Shown here: one piece after another, positions 1-7,189 of the stretch | How positions within the stretch are numbered: the first letter of the stretch is position 1 | Layout: every line of letters begins with the position of its first letter | NCBI GenBank assembly: GCA_002393195.1 | Contig: DGIK01000203.1 | Span: 1-16,183 of the forward strand | Direction: 5' to 3' | Length of the DNA: 16,183 nt | Source of the DNA: Bacteroidales bacterium UBA3824 | GTDB lineage: Bacteria > Bacteroidota > Bacteroidia > Bacteroidales > UBA3824 | Made by a program: the position numbers and the translations under genes | The notes under the pieces: model-generated | What the model saw: the letters and a program-made list of their open reading frames with translations, nothing else | What the model was told of the DNA's origin: nothing | Databases searched by the model: none

Positions 1-1
1 C

Positions 2-679
2 TACTATGGTCAAGGTATAGAACAAAACTACAATAAGGCATTAGATTTTTTCAAAAAAGCCGACAAATATGAAATAAAAAGTGCACCATATTATATTGGC
101 ATCGCTTATTTCTATGGTAAAGGAACAGACAAGAATTACGGAACAGCATTTGACTATTTCCAAAAGGCTTATAAAAATGGCATTGATGATGCTGCATATT
201 ATATTGGAGCAATGTATTACTTTGGTGATGGCACAACACAAAATTACGGCAACGCTGCAAAATATCTGAAAATCGCTGCGGACAAAGGTGACGAATACGC
301 TAAATATTTCTTAGGAAAAATGTATTTGAATGGCAATGGCGTTTTGGTAAACAAATACCAAGCGGCTCAATACTTCAACGAGGCTGCCAATGCCGGACAT
401 CAATGGGCACAAATTGAATTGGTACGTTGTTATTACAATGGTGACGGCGTGGCACAAAACAAAGAAAAAGGCTATGCACTTCTACAACAATATGCTAACA
501 ATGGCAACCAAGAAGCCATAGACCTACTGAAAGAAATCAACTCGATGGATCAACAAAAAGTCGCAGAAACAGTGCAAGAACCATCTTTTTGGGACAAACA
601 CGGCGATGCAATAATTGACGGTGCAATAGAAATTGGTGGTAGTATTCTTGAAGCAGTTTTTTTACGAAAAATCAAATAG
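2..679 (+). CDS. Sel1-repeat (SLR) protein, 5'-truncated
   Basis: The frame is open from the window edge, so the true start lies upstream; 225 residues are visible. Successive 36-residue Sel1-like repeats begin near visible residues 29, 65, 101 and 137. Each has a core like YxxGxxYxxGxG..xNYxxAxxYFxxAAxxG, and a partial repeat precedes them. Such repeats form alpha-helical solenoids for protein-protein contact. After residue 172 a non-repeat tail carries a hydrophobic, Gly-rich stretch (DGAIEIGGSILEAVFL) and ends KIK. The stretch is short for a transmembrane helix but could be an amphipathic or membrane-touching helix. No signal peptide can be judged because the N-terminus is missing. The gene is visibly more AT-rich than nadE nearby, which fits accessory DNA. 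A specific function cannot be assigned. The stop is followed after 57 bases by a strong terminator. Confidence 0.9.
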   Translation, partial: YYGQGIEQNYNKALDFFKKADKYEIKSAPYYIGIAYFYGKGTDKNYGTAFDYFQKAYKNGIDDAAYYIGAMYYFGDGTTQNYGNAAKYLKIAADKGDEYAKYFLGKMYLNGNGVLVNKYQAAQYFNEAANAGHQWAQIELVRCYYNGDGVAQNKEKGYALLQQYANNGNQEAIDLLKEINSMDQQKVAETVQEPSFWDKHGDAIIDGAIEIGGSILEAVFLRKIK

Positions 680-736
680 ACATCCGATTCTACTCAACAA
701 ACTCATTGGCAAGGACATTGTAAAGTCATTATATAA

Positions 737-776
737 CAAAAGGTTGTCAAATCAAATTGACAACCTTTTGTTTTTT
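737..776 (+). terminator. Rho-independent terminator of the Sel1 gene
   Basis: A perfect 14-bp inverted repeat (737-750 with 757-770) with a 6-base loop is followed by six T residues on the plus strand. It lies between the converging Sel1 and MNT genes. On the minus strand the hairpin is followed only by TTATAT, so termination of the nadE-hepT-mntA transcript there would be weaker. Confidence 0.93.
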
Positions 777-783
777 CCCAACA

Positions 784-1086
784 TCATCCCCGCTCCCAAA
801 TCACAATCCCTCTTCGCCTGATATGGTCTATCAAATCAGGATTTGTGATTGACGAAAAGATTGAAACATCATACATATACGGCAAATCGCTTTCGTAGAG
901 CAAATCTTGAATTTGGAAAAGGTCGGCGAGGGTGAGATTGTCGCCTTCGAGGGTGATGTCAACGTCGGAAAACTTCTTATAGTTGCCCTTTGCCCTCGAA
1001 CCGTACAAAATCACTTTTTCGAGATTTTTGCATTTGCTGAAAATGGCGGTCATCTCGTCAAACTCCTTGTCGCTCAGTCCGTACAT
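784..1086 (-). CDS. mntA: MNT-type nucleotidyltransferase antitoxin (MntA-like, HI0073 family)
   Basis: A minimal nucleotidyltransferase of 100 residues, the usual size. The Pol-beta fold signature is visible as G29-S30-R31 ... D41-x-D43 (GSRAKG then SDVD), with a third acidic residue at D73 in YDVSIF. These residues bind the metal and ATP. In characterised HepT-MntA systems (type VII toxin-antitoxin) the MNT protein transfers AMP from ATP onto a tyrosine of the HEPN toxin and so inactivates it. All catalytic residues are present here. The start codon lies inside the end of the HEPN gene (13-base overlap), which indicates translational coupling; toxin first, antitoxin second is a common order for this pair. 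The family assignment is firm; the toxin-antitoxin role is inferred from the family. Confidence 0.9.
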   Translation of the reverse strand: MYGLSDKEFDEMTAIFSKCKNLEKVILYGSRAKGNYKKFSDVDITLEGDNLTLADLFQIQDLLYESDLPYMYDVSIFSSITNPDLIDHIRRRGIVIWERG

Positions 1087-1511
1087 ATCAACGATTTCAT
1101 TTTCTCCTCAAAATCAAGGAACAATTTCACGTAACTATTTTTGATTTTTTCGGCAATGTCATTTGCTGTTTCTTGATTGTAATCGTGGGACGTGAGGTTT
1201 CGGGCGTTGATGGTTTCCATCCACAGCGCATCCGAAATCAAATCTTGCCGCAATGCGTACCTGATTGCATCACGAGAGCCTCGTATCTCATTAGCACCCT
1301 GATATGCCGCATAATCTTTCATAACATTCCACGCCAATTCGTGCGTAAACTCAAACCTTTGGATAAGACCCTCGTTTACAATATCTTTCAAATCATTGTC
1401 AAACGATTCGTCTTCCAAAATTTCAACGCCTTCTATCAGTTTCTTTAAGGCTTTCTGATAATTGGCAAAACGTTGCTGCCATCTGATGTCATTATTGTCG
1501 ATTGCTTGCAT
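1074..1511 (-). CDS. hepT: HEPN-domain toxin / nucleotidyltransferase substrate-binding protein (HepT-like, HI0074 family)
   Basis: A 145-residue helical protein that reads as the HI0074 family, with the conserved stretches LIQRFEFTHELAW (residues 49-61) and GSRDAIR (78-84). Near the C-terminus is the HEPN RNase motif Rx4HxY: R104, H109 and Y111 in RNLTSHDY. In studied type VII systems this Arg and His cut RNA and the Tyr is the residue AMPylated by the partner. The ATG is 4 bases after the nadE stop, with no promoter or terminator between, so the pair is probably transcribed with nadE. It overlaps mntA by 13 bases. The complete motif suggests an active toxin rather than a decayed copy. Base composition is more AT-rich than nadE, in line with later acquisition. 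Confidence 0.9.
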   Translation of the reverse strand: MQAIDNNDIRWQQRFANYQKALKKLIEGVEILEDESFDNDLKDIVNEGLIQRFEFTHELAWNVMKDYAAYQGANEIRGSRDAIRYALRQDLISDALWMETINARNLTSHDYNQETANDIAEKIKNSYVKLFLDFEEKMKSLICTD

Positions 1512-1515
1512 GATT

Positions 1516-3396
1516 CTAATTATTTATTATCCTCTCCTTCATCTCCAAATATTTCCGCGTGAAATACGGCTGAATTGCGGATTCGCGGTAGTCGAAACCA
1601 TATGCGCGGCGGGTGACGGCGAGGATGGGCGGGGCTTGGATGCGCTTGGCAATGCCCATGCCCTTGAATAGTTTGTACCAACGTTCAAGGTCGGCAATGA
1701 AAGTTTTGGCGTCGGGGAAATGACTGCGAATGAGGTCTTCGGTGAGTTCGGTCTCCGCGCCGTGATTGAGGTATGCGGCAAGGTCGCCATCGAGGTAATG
1801 CTGGAGAATGTCGGCGAGAGATGCGTGATTCCACCATTGCTGCCACGCCTCAAACAATCTGTCGTGGTAGGGATAAATTAACGGGTCGCCAAGTCCCTTG
1901 TCAACGGCTTGGTTGTCAGAAAGTTCTGCCGACGGTTTTAACGTCAGGACTTCATTGGGCACGAGTTCTTTGCCAGCCTTGGCATTGATATGGCGGCAGA
2001 GGTCATAGACCGTGTGTTTCCACAAGTCGCCGATGGCTGCGAGGAAGCCCGCAACATCGCCGTACAATGTCGCATAGCCGACAGTGGTTTCGGTCTTGTT
2101 GCCGTTGTTGGTGAACACTGCGCCCCACGCACTCGCAATTGCAGCCAAAACCCTCGATCCTCGGTCGCGGGCCTGCACATTTTCCATATTGAAGGACGAC
2201 AGATTTATTGTAATCTCGTCGCCGTTGGCATTAGTTGGTTTCAGTCCATCTATTTGACGATTAGTGAGTTCCGCGCTTTCTTGAATTGGCACTGACGTGT
2301 ACCAACAGCCAAGATTGTGCGCCAAACGCTCCGCAATGCCGATTGTAGTCTTGGAATTGAAACGTGACGGCATATTGACGAGCAACACATTCTCCTTGCC
2401 AATCGCCTCTACGTAGAGAGCCGCCGCAAGTGTGGAATCAACACCACCGCTTGCCCCGATTACAACTCGCTGCAAATGGCTCTGCGCCATATAGTTGCGG
2501 ATGCCATAAACCAAAGTCCTGTGGATGTCGTCGATTTCCGTAGTCTCCACCAACTGCGGCGCGTTGATGGCAATGAGTTTGCCGTTAAGATATTCAAAAT
2601 CAACATCTTCTTCTGTGTACATTCCGCTGTGGGCAATGAGGTTGCCTTCGGAATCCCACGCCGCCGAACTTCCATCAAAACAGAAAATTGTCTTGCCATT
2701 GTTTTGAAGTCCAAGACCGTTGACATAAATCACCGGCTTGCCGAAGGTCTTGGCGTGGTTGGAAAAATGACGGATACGGCTCTGATTTTTTCCGGCGGTG
2801 AAGGGCGAATAACTGATGTTGATGAGAATTTCAGCCCCATTACCATTGAGCCTTTCAAACGGCTTGAAAACGTAGTCGTCGTCCCAACCGTCCTCGCAAA
2901 TTGTTACTCCAAACTTGATACCGCCGATTTCTGACGGCTGAAAGGGCATCAAATCTTTGCTGTGAAACATCGCAGAAAGTTGGTCGAAGAAATGTCTCGG
3001 CTCCTCAAATTCGCGGTAATTTGGCAGGAGTGTTTTGATGCGGTATTCCGTTTTGCCATTTGTGGCGATGCAGGCGACATTCATTTTTGCCTTGCGACCA
3101 TCATAGCCATTCTGAGGCTTACCAACAACACTCTCAAAAAACGCCACAGAGCCGAAAATCAGCGAAAAATTTTCGTCGGCTTCCTTGGCGAGGAGGTTGT
3201 TGAAATACTCGCAATCGTCGATAAAATCGTTTTCCTCCCACTTGTCGCCAATCATATATCCAGGGATTGACATTTCGGGAAGGAGAAGTAGGTTGACACC
3301 GGCGGCTTTTGCGCGGCGGACGGCGGCGAGGCAGGTTTCATAATTCTTTGCCGGATTGCCGGGCGTGATGGTCAGTTGGGAGTAACGTATCTTCAT
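1516..3396 (-). CDS. nadE: NAD+ synthase, glutamine-hydrolysing
   Basis: Catalyses the last step of NAD+ synthesis: deamido-NAD+, ATP and glutamine to NAD+, in the cytoplasm. The 626 residues hold an N-terminal nitrilase-type glutaminase domain with the Glu-Lys-Cys triad (E41 in LLPEMSIPGY, K121 in KTLLPNY, C167 in TICEDGW). The C-terminal synthetase domain carries the ATP-pyrophosphatase P-loop SGGVDS at 316-321. Length and order match the bacterial two-domain enzyme. The frame is open further upstream to 3489, but those 31 extra residues would be encoded by a terminator-like hairpin and a REP-like palindrome. The ATG at 3396 gives the typical start MKIRYSQLTITPGN and is preferred. It follows tRNA-His on the same strand and is followed 4 bases later by hepT. 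No clear promoter of its own is visible, so it may depend on readthrough from the tRNA promoter. Confidence 0.97.
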   Translation of the reverse strand: MKIRYSQLTITPGNPAKNYETCLAAVRRAKAAGVNLLLLPEMSIPGYMIGDKWEENDFIDDCEYFNNLLAKEADENFSLIFGSVAFFESVVGKPQNGYDGRKAKMNVACIATNGKTEYRIKTLLPNYREFEEPRHFFDQLSAMFHSKDLMPFQPSEIGGIKFGVTICEDGWDDDYVFKPFERLNGNGAEILINISYSPFTAGKNQSRIRHFSNHAKTFGKPVIYVNGLGLQNNGKTIFCFDGSSAAWDSEGNLIAHSGMYTEEDVDFEYLNGKLIAINAPQLVETTEIDDIHRTLVYGIRNYMAQSHLQRVVIGASGGVDSTLAAALYVEAIGKENVLLVNMPSRFNSKTTIGIAERLAHNLGCWYTSVPIQESAELTNRQIDGLKPTNANGDEITINLSSFNMENVQARDRGSRVLAAIASAWGAVFTNNGNKTETTVGYATLYGDVAGFLAAIGDLWKHTVYDLCRHINAKAGKELVPNEVLTLKPSAELSDNQAVDKGLGDPLIYPYHDRLFEAWQQWWNHASLADILQHYLDGDLAAYLNHGAETELTEDLIRSHFPDAKTFIADLERWYKLFKGMGIAKRIQAPPILAVTRRAYGFDYRESAIQPYFTRKYLEMKERIINN

Positions 3397-3416
3397 AATT
3401 TTCAGAGATTTGGTAG

Positions 3417-3436
3417 GGACGTCGCGTGCGGCATCC
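3417..3436. repeat. REP-like imperfect palindrome in the nadE leader
   Basis: GGACGTCGC and GCGGCATCC form an imperfect inverted repeat (one mismatch, one G:T pair) around two bases. It is GC-rich in an otherwise AT-rich leader, between the tRNA terminator and the nadE start. It resembles interspersed REP-type hairpins, but only one copy is in the window, so membership of a repeat family cannot be shown here. Confidence 0.4.
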
Positions 3437-3454
3437 GTTAATATGGACATATAA

Positions 3455-3489
3455 CAAAAATGGTATGTCAGAATCCTCTGCCATACCAT
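3455..3489 (-). terminator. Terminator-like hairpin after tRNA-His
   Basis: Read on the minus strand, ATGGTATG pairs with CATACCAT (8 bp). After one G/A mismatch, CAGA pairs with TCTG around a GGAT loop, and the stem is followed by TTTTG. It lies 15 bases past the tRNA 3' end and 58 bases before the nadE start. It would end the tRNA transcript while allowing some readthrough into nadE. Confidence 0.6.
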
Positions 3490-3504
3490 AATCTTCGCTA
3501 ATCG

Positions 3505-3578
3505 TACCGAAGATAGGTTTCGAACCTATGACCCTCGGATCCACAATCCGATGCTCTAACCAACTGAGCTACTTCGGC
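3505..3578 (-). tRNA. tRNA-His (anticodon GTG)
   Basis: A full 74-base cloverleaf can be folded on the minus strand: acceptor GCCGAAG with CTTCGGT, D arm GCTC/GAGC, anticodon arm TCGGA-TTGTGGA-TCCGA with anticodon GTG, a 5-base variable region, and T arm ATAGG-TTCGAAA-CCTAT. CCA is not encoded; the bases after the discriminator are CGA. The base at -1 is T and base 73 is A, whereas bacterial tRNA-His normally has G-1:C73; position 1:72 is a G:T pair. A strong promoter lies just upstream (3609-3640) and a terminator-like hairpin just downstream. Confidence 0.95.
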
Positions 3579-3608
3579 AGCATTATTGTTTGTCTCAAAA
3601 AGACGCTG

Positions 3609-3640
3609 CAAAGGTATCGCGATTTTGCGTTATATCCAAA
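3609..3640 (-). promoter_or_regulatory. Bacteroidota-type promoter for tRNA-His (and perhaps nadE-hepT-mntA)
   Basis: On the minus strand a -33 TTTG (3640-3637) and a -7 TACCTTTG (3616-3609) are separated by exactly 20 bases, the expected spacing. The predicted transcript starts about 25 to 30 bases before the tRNA. A 7-bp inverted repeat (AAATATT/AATATTT, 3638-3655) overlaps the -33 box; its role is unknown. Confidence 0.85.
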
Positions 3641-3726
3641 TATTTTTGAATATTTTTTTCATTTTTCTTATAATCGACTAATAACCAATATTTTACAAAC
3701 GCAACATAACATTTATAAAAATTAAA

Positions 3727-3758
3727 TTTGATGATTTGGCGCGTTTGGATTAATTTTG
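3727..3758 (+). promoter_or_regulatory. Bacteroidota-type promoter for the porin gene
   Basis: TTTG at 3727-3730, exactly 20 bases, then TAATTTTG at 3751-3758, a perfect TAnnTTTG. The expected transcript start is near 3762, giving a leader of about 36 bases before the ATG at 3798. It is divergent from the tRNA-His promoter in the same intergenic region. Confidence 0.87.
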
Positions 3759-3797
3759 CAGCAAATTTCACCGAAAAGGTGTCACAATATAAAGATA

Positions 3798-5705
3798 ATG
3801 ACAAAAACACTCAAATATATCGCCCTCAGCATTTTGATATGCCTTGCCGCCGACGTTGCAAACGCGCAGTCCAAGAAAGACAAGGACAAGGATAAGGAGT
3901 ACCCGCTCAGCGTGAAGGTGTGGCAACTCGACGACAATTGCGAACGCATCGACTACGACCTCACGCAGGACACGACCTTGCATCTATTTCAAGTGTATGA
4001 CTACAACGACAAAAACTCGTTGTCTGTCAGCAATTTGGGCAATATGGGTTCGCCGTACATCTCCAACATTTTCGATGACCGCGAGCAAAACCGACAGTCG
4101 CCGGTGTTCTTTTTTGACAATGTGAGCGATTTTATTACCAAACCCGAAGACACCAAATATTATCAGGTCAACCATCCCTACACGTGGCTCTATTACGCTC
4201 AGACCCCGAAGGCGAGAAACGGTCAGGTAATCGACTTTCGCCATACTCAGAATGTAAACCGAAAATTCAATTGGGGCTTCAATGTTGGTCTCGTTGGCTC
4301 CACTGGCCGCATCAGCCGTCAACACATGAGAAACACAACATTCTCACCTCAAATGAGTTACAATGGCAAGCACCTGAAAATACACTTCTTTTATAAGTTC
4401 AATAAATTTTACACCGAGGAATACGGCGGTATCATCGACACCATCGAAATCAAAAACGACCGCTACACCACCCGCCTCCAAAAAACTTTTGACACCTGGG
4501 GACGGCGCACGTGGGGCATTGTGGGCGAATATTCGATTGGCAAGACCGACTTCCAAATCATCAACGACTCCACACGAAACGAGGTTTATACGCCGAGGAT
4601 AGCCTTCAATTACGTTTTCAATTACGACAAAATATTCCGCACGTACCAGGACGAAGACCTCGACAAGACTTTCTACAAGGAATTTAGACAGTCAACCGTA
4701 CCGACATACGACTCGCTGTTTTTCCACAGACTCACCAACAAGGCGCAACTCAAAATCTTTGAAACTCAGTACTTTCCGTGCGTCCGTGGAGCCATTGGCG
4801 TGGAAAACGAGTTGTATTACAATTTTGGAGGTTATACGGGCGACAATGCCAACCACAAGTACACCAATACTTTCATAGAAGGTTCTATCAGCAAAAATAA
4901 GTCGCGAAACCTCATCCTCAACGGCTCATACCGTCAATACCTCACGGGGCGCAAACTCGGCGATATGTACATCAAAGGCGACTTAGGCTTCAAATGGTTC
5001 AAGGGCGAGAGCGATACTGTCAATTACATCGTGAAGGCGGCTGTCGATTTCAAGAACGAGGAGCCGACGTACTTTGAGCAACAATACGTCGGCAACAATT
5101 TCCATTGGCAAAACGACTTCGACAAGCGTCAATCCCTGCGCATTGGCGGCGAGATAGAATTGCCGCGCTGGCACTTTAAGGTCGGCGTATCTAATTATTT
5201 ATTAAATAATTACGTTTATATAAACAAAAATGCCGTACCGCAACAGGCATCCAGCGCAATCACGGTGCAGAGCGTCAGCCTGATGAAAGATTTTTTTGTA
5301 TGGCACGTCAGGTTTGCCAACCGCATTACGTATCAGCACACCGACCACAACAAAATCCTCAATCTGCCCAACATCGCGCTCTATCACTCGACGTACTTCG
5401 AGTTTTTCCTGGTTAAGAACGTCTTGCTCACTCAACTCGGCGGCGAGGTGAGGTATTCTGACCGTTACAACGCATTCGGCTACGCGCCCGCGACGTCGCT
5501 ATTCTACCCGGCTACAAGACTCAACGCCGGCGACTACCCCATCATCAACGCCTTCATCAACATCAAGATACACGGCGTGTTGATGTTTTTCAAGTGGGAA
5601 CACGTCAACGACGGAATGATAAAAGATTGGTACGCCTCCACCGACGATTATCCGATACAAGATTTCCACTTTATGATGGGAATTTTATGGAGATTTGGAG
5701 ATTAA
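3798..5705 (+). CDS. Putative outer-membrane porin (Porin_10-like)
   Basis: 635 residues starting at the ATG at 3798. A signal peptide (basic MTKTLKY, hydrophobic core, probable cut after VANA, before QSK) follows; the frame is open upstream to 3756, but that start would bury the signal peptide and overlap the promoter. After a short Lys/Asp-rich linker comes a stretch with LGNMGSPYISNIF and, near residues 100-145, NHPYTWLYY and HTQNVNRKFNWGF, which resemble Bacteroidota Porin_10 proteins. The rest is rich in alternating polar and aromatic residues typical of beta strands, and the last strand ends FMMGILWRFGD like an outer-membrane barrel. Porin_10 members are barrels of unknown substrate. 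It has its own strong promoter, and the Plug-family gene follows 137 bases later with a terminator between. The family call rests on recognition of motifs, not on a search. Confidence 0.8.
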   Translation: MTKTLKYIALSILICLAADVANAQSKKDKDKDKEYPLSVKVWQLDDNCERIDYDLTQDTTLHLFQVYDYNDKNSLSVSNLGNMGSPYISNIFDDREQNRQSPVFFFDNVSDFITKPEDTKYYQVNHPYTWLYYAQTPKARNGQVIDFRHTQNVNRKFNWGFNVGLVGSTGRISRQHMRNTTFSPQMSYNGKHLKIHFFYKFNKFYTEEYGGIIDTIEIKNDRYTTRLQKTFDTWGRRTWGIVGEYSIGKTDFQIINDSTRNEVYTPRIAFNYVFNYDKIFRTYQDEDLDKTFYKEFRQSTVPTYDSLFFHRLTNKAQLKIFETQYFPCVRGAIGVENELYYNFGGYTGDNANHKYTNTFIEGSISKNKSRNLILNGSYRQYLTGRKLGDMYIKGDLGFKWFKGESDTVNYIVKAAVDFKNEEPTYFEQQYVGNNFHWQNDFDKRQSLRIGGEIELPRWHFKVGVSNYLLNNYVYINKNAVPQQASSAITVQSVSLMKDFFVWHVRFANRITYQHTDHNKILNLPNIALYHSTYFEFFLVKNVLLTQLGGEVRYSDRYNAFGYAPATSLFYPATRLNAGDYPIINAFINIKIHGVLMFFKWEHVNDGMIKDWYASTDDYPIQDFHFMMGILWRFGD

Positions 5706-5722
5706 TTGAAAATTTTATTAGG

Positions 5723-5800
5723 GTGTTGCGCGAGTTATGTGTCTTATAGATGACAACTAACTAACACGACACTCTCTTTAAAACCAAATTGCTTTAAAAC
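5723..5800 (+). promoter_or_regulatory. Possible structured leader between porin and plug genes
   Basis: This stretch can form GTGTT(5723)..AACAC(5763) plus AGTTA(5733)..TAACT(5758) pairings. It carries a 9-bp direct repeat CTTTAAAAC at 5776-5784 and 5792-5800. CTCTT at 5774-5778 could also pair with AAGAG at 5808-5812, the left arm of the terminator that follows, and so act as an antiterminator. No TTTG occurs here, so no phylum-type promoter for the plug gene is visible. The regulatory role is inferred. Confidence 0.3.
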
Positions 5801-5807
5801 AAAAACT

Positions 5808-5832
5808 AAGAGGCCAGATGGTCTCTTTTTTT
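5808..5832 (+). terminator. Intrinsic terminator / attenuator directly before the plug gene
   Basis: AAGAGGCC (5808-5815) pairs with GGTCTCTT (5820-5827), 8 bp with one G:T pair, around an AGAT loop; with T5826-5827, the T run reaches 5832. The plug ATG is at 5843, only 10 bases later. Any transcript that expresses the plug gene must therefore pass through this hairpin. Confidence 0.8.
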
Positions 5833-5842
5833 ATGCTTGAAT

Positions 5843-7078
5843 ATGAAGAAACAACTATATACAATACTCATTGCGGCATTGATGCCGACAGCCGCCACCG
5901 CTCAGGGCAACACACCGGGCGAATACGCCGCCGATGGCGTGAAAACCGTGATGATGAAACAGCCCGGCACAGATTTCGGCTACCCGATGTGCAGGCTTGG
6001 CGAGCCGATAGAACTCAATTTTGACATTCTCGACGGCAAATACGACAGGCTCGAATACACTGTGCGCCATTGTGATAGCGATTTCAATCCCGACGACCTG
6101 ATGTTCAACGAATTTGCAGAAGGATTTGACCGCCGCCCGTTGGACGAGAGCCAAGAATCGTTCAATACTCTCCAACAATTCACGCATTACACACTGACAA
6201 TTCCCAACCGCGATATAACGCTCACGATTTCAGGCAATTATATTGTTGATGTGTATTCCGAGGACGAGCCTGACGAACCGATTTTGAGCAAACGATTTAT
6301 GGTTTATGAGAGCGACGGCGACATCATATCCGCCCGCGTAGAACAGCCCTTTTTGCCTGAATATCAGATGCAATGCCAACAACTTTATGTTGAAATCGAC
6401 AATTCGCGCCTGCGTGTCTATAACCCCGAAAAATACCTGAAAGTATATGCCATCCAAAACGGCGACCACAACACGCGCCGACAGTTGAAAATAAGCGGTT
6501 TTCAGCACGACGAAGTGCAATTTCACCTCAACGACGGCGGCAACATCTTCAACGGCGGCAACGAATACGATTTTATCGACGCAAAGGATGTGCATTTCAA
6601 GGCGCTTGGCATCGACAACATCCTGTACCAAAACGGAATTTATCATTACATTCTCACGCCCACGACCTACGACGAGGCATATTTCAACAATGGAGACATC
6701 AACGGCGCATACTACGTGAAAAACGACCGTGGCTTTGACCGCGACTTGGAATCCGACTACGTAAAAGTAACATTTCGCCTCAAATACGACGCCTTCACCG
6801 ACTATGACATCTACCTCTACGGCGCACTGACTAATTGGCAGTGCATACCCGAATTTAAGTTGACTTGGAACGCCGACGACCGACTTTGGCAAACGACAAC
6901 TCTCTTAAAACAAGGTCTTTACAATTATAAATTTGCCTTCGTAGATTCCGACGGCAAATTCGCTGGCTATTCGTCTGGCAACAATTTCAACACGATGAAC
7001 GATTATTTGATAATGGTTTACACATCTCTCACGCGGGACAGGGGCGAGAGATTGGTGGCGTGCAAAGTGTTGAAATAA
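5843..7078 (+). CDS. Type IX secretion system Plug-family protein (DUF5103)
   Basis: 411 residues from the ATG at 5843; a TTG two codons upstream is less likely. A signal peptide MKKQLYTILIAALMPTAATAQ is clear (cut near residue 21). The first domain has DUF5103 hallmarks: the run from CRLGEPIELNFDILDGKYDRLEY to RHCDSDFNPDDL, then FNTLQQFTHYTLTIPN and SGNYIVDVY. The C-terminal part (LYGALTNWQ, LWQTTTLLKQGLYNYKFAF) looks like an immunoglobulin-like or carbohydrate-binding beta sandwich. In Flavobacterium the Plug protein binds the periplasmic mouth of the SprA translocon and seals it between substrates. The assignment rests on remembered family motifs; the channel role here is by homology. The other T9SS core genes are not in the window. 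The terminator 10 bases upstream implies regulation by readthrough. Confidence 0.83.
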   Translation: MKKQLYTILIAALMPTAATAQGNTPGEYAADGVKTVMMKQPGTDFGYPMCRLGEPIELNFDILDGKYDRLEYTVRHCDSDFNPDDLMFNEFAEGFDRRPLDESQESFNTLQQFTHYTLTIPNRDITLTISGNYIVDVYSEDEPDEPILSKRFMVYESDGDIISARVEQPFLPEYQMQCQQLYVEIDNSRLRVYNPEKYLKVYAIQNGDHNTRRQLKISGFQHDEVQFHLNDGGNIFNGGNEYDFIDAKDVHFKALGIDNILYQNGIYHYILTPTTYDEAYFNNGDINGAYYVKNDRGFDRDLESDYVKVTFRLKYDAFTDYDIYLYGALTNWQCIPEFKLTWNADDRLWQTTTLLKQGLYNYKFAFVDSDGKFAGYSSGNNFNTMNDYLIMVYTSLTRDRGERLVACKVLK

Positions 7079-7101
7079 ACCACACGTTGCAAAAATACAA
7101 T

Positions 7102-7152
7102 AAAAAATGGGACTGACATTGCTGATGTTGTCATACACCAGCCGACAGTCCC
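7102..7152 (-). terminator. Probable terminator of the phosphatase-sensor gene
   Basis: On the minus strand GGGACTG (7152-7146) pairs with CAGTCCC (7115-7109). An inner GCTG/CAGC helix branches the 30-base loop, and ATTTTTT follows. It sits 38 bases after the stop of the large gene and converges on the plug gene. The plus strand has no T run after it, so it seems to serve the minus strand. Confidence 0.65.
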
Positions 7153-7189
7153 GGGGAAAAACTTATTAATGAGGAAACAGTAAAAAATA

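Noticed and set aside
3397..3489. Extension of nadE by 31 codons to an upstream ATG
   Set aside because: The stretch is a terminator-like hairpin plus a palindrome next to the tRNA, and family members start at the MKIRYSQL-type sequence.
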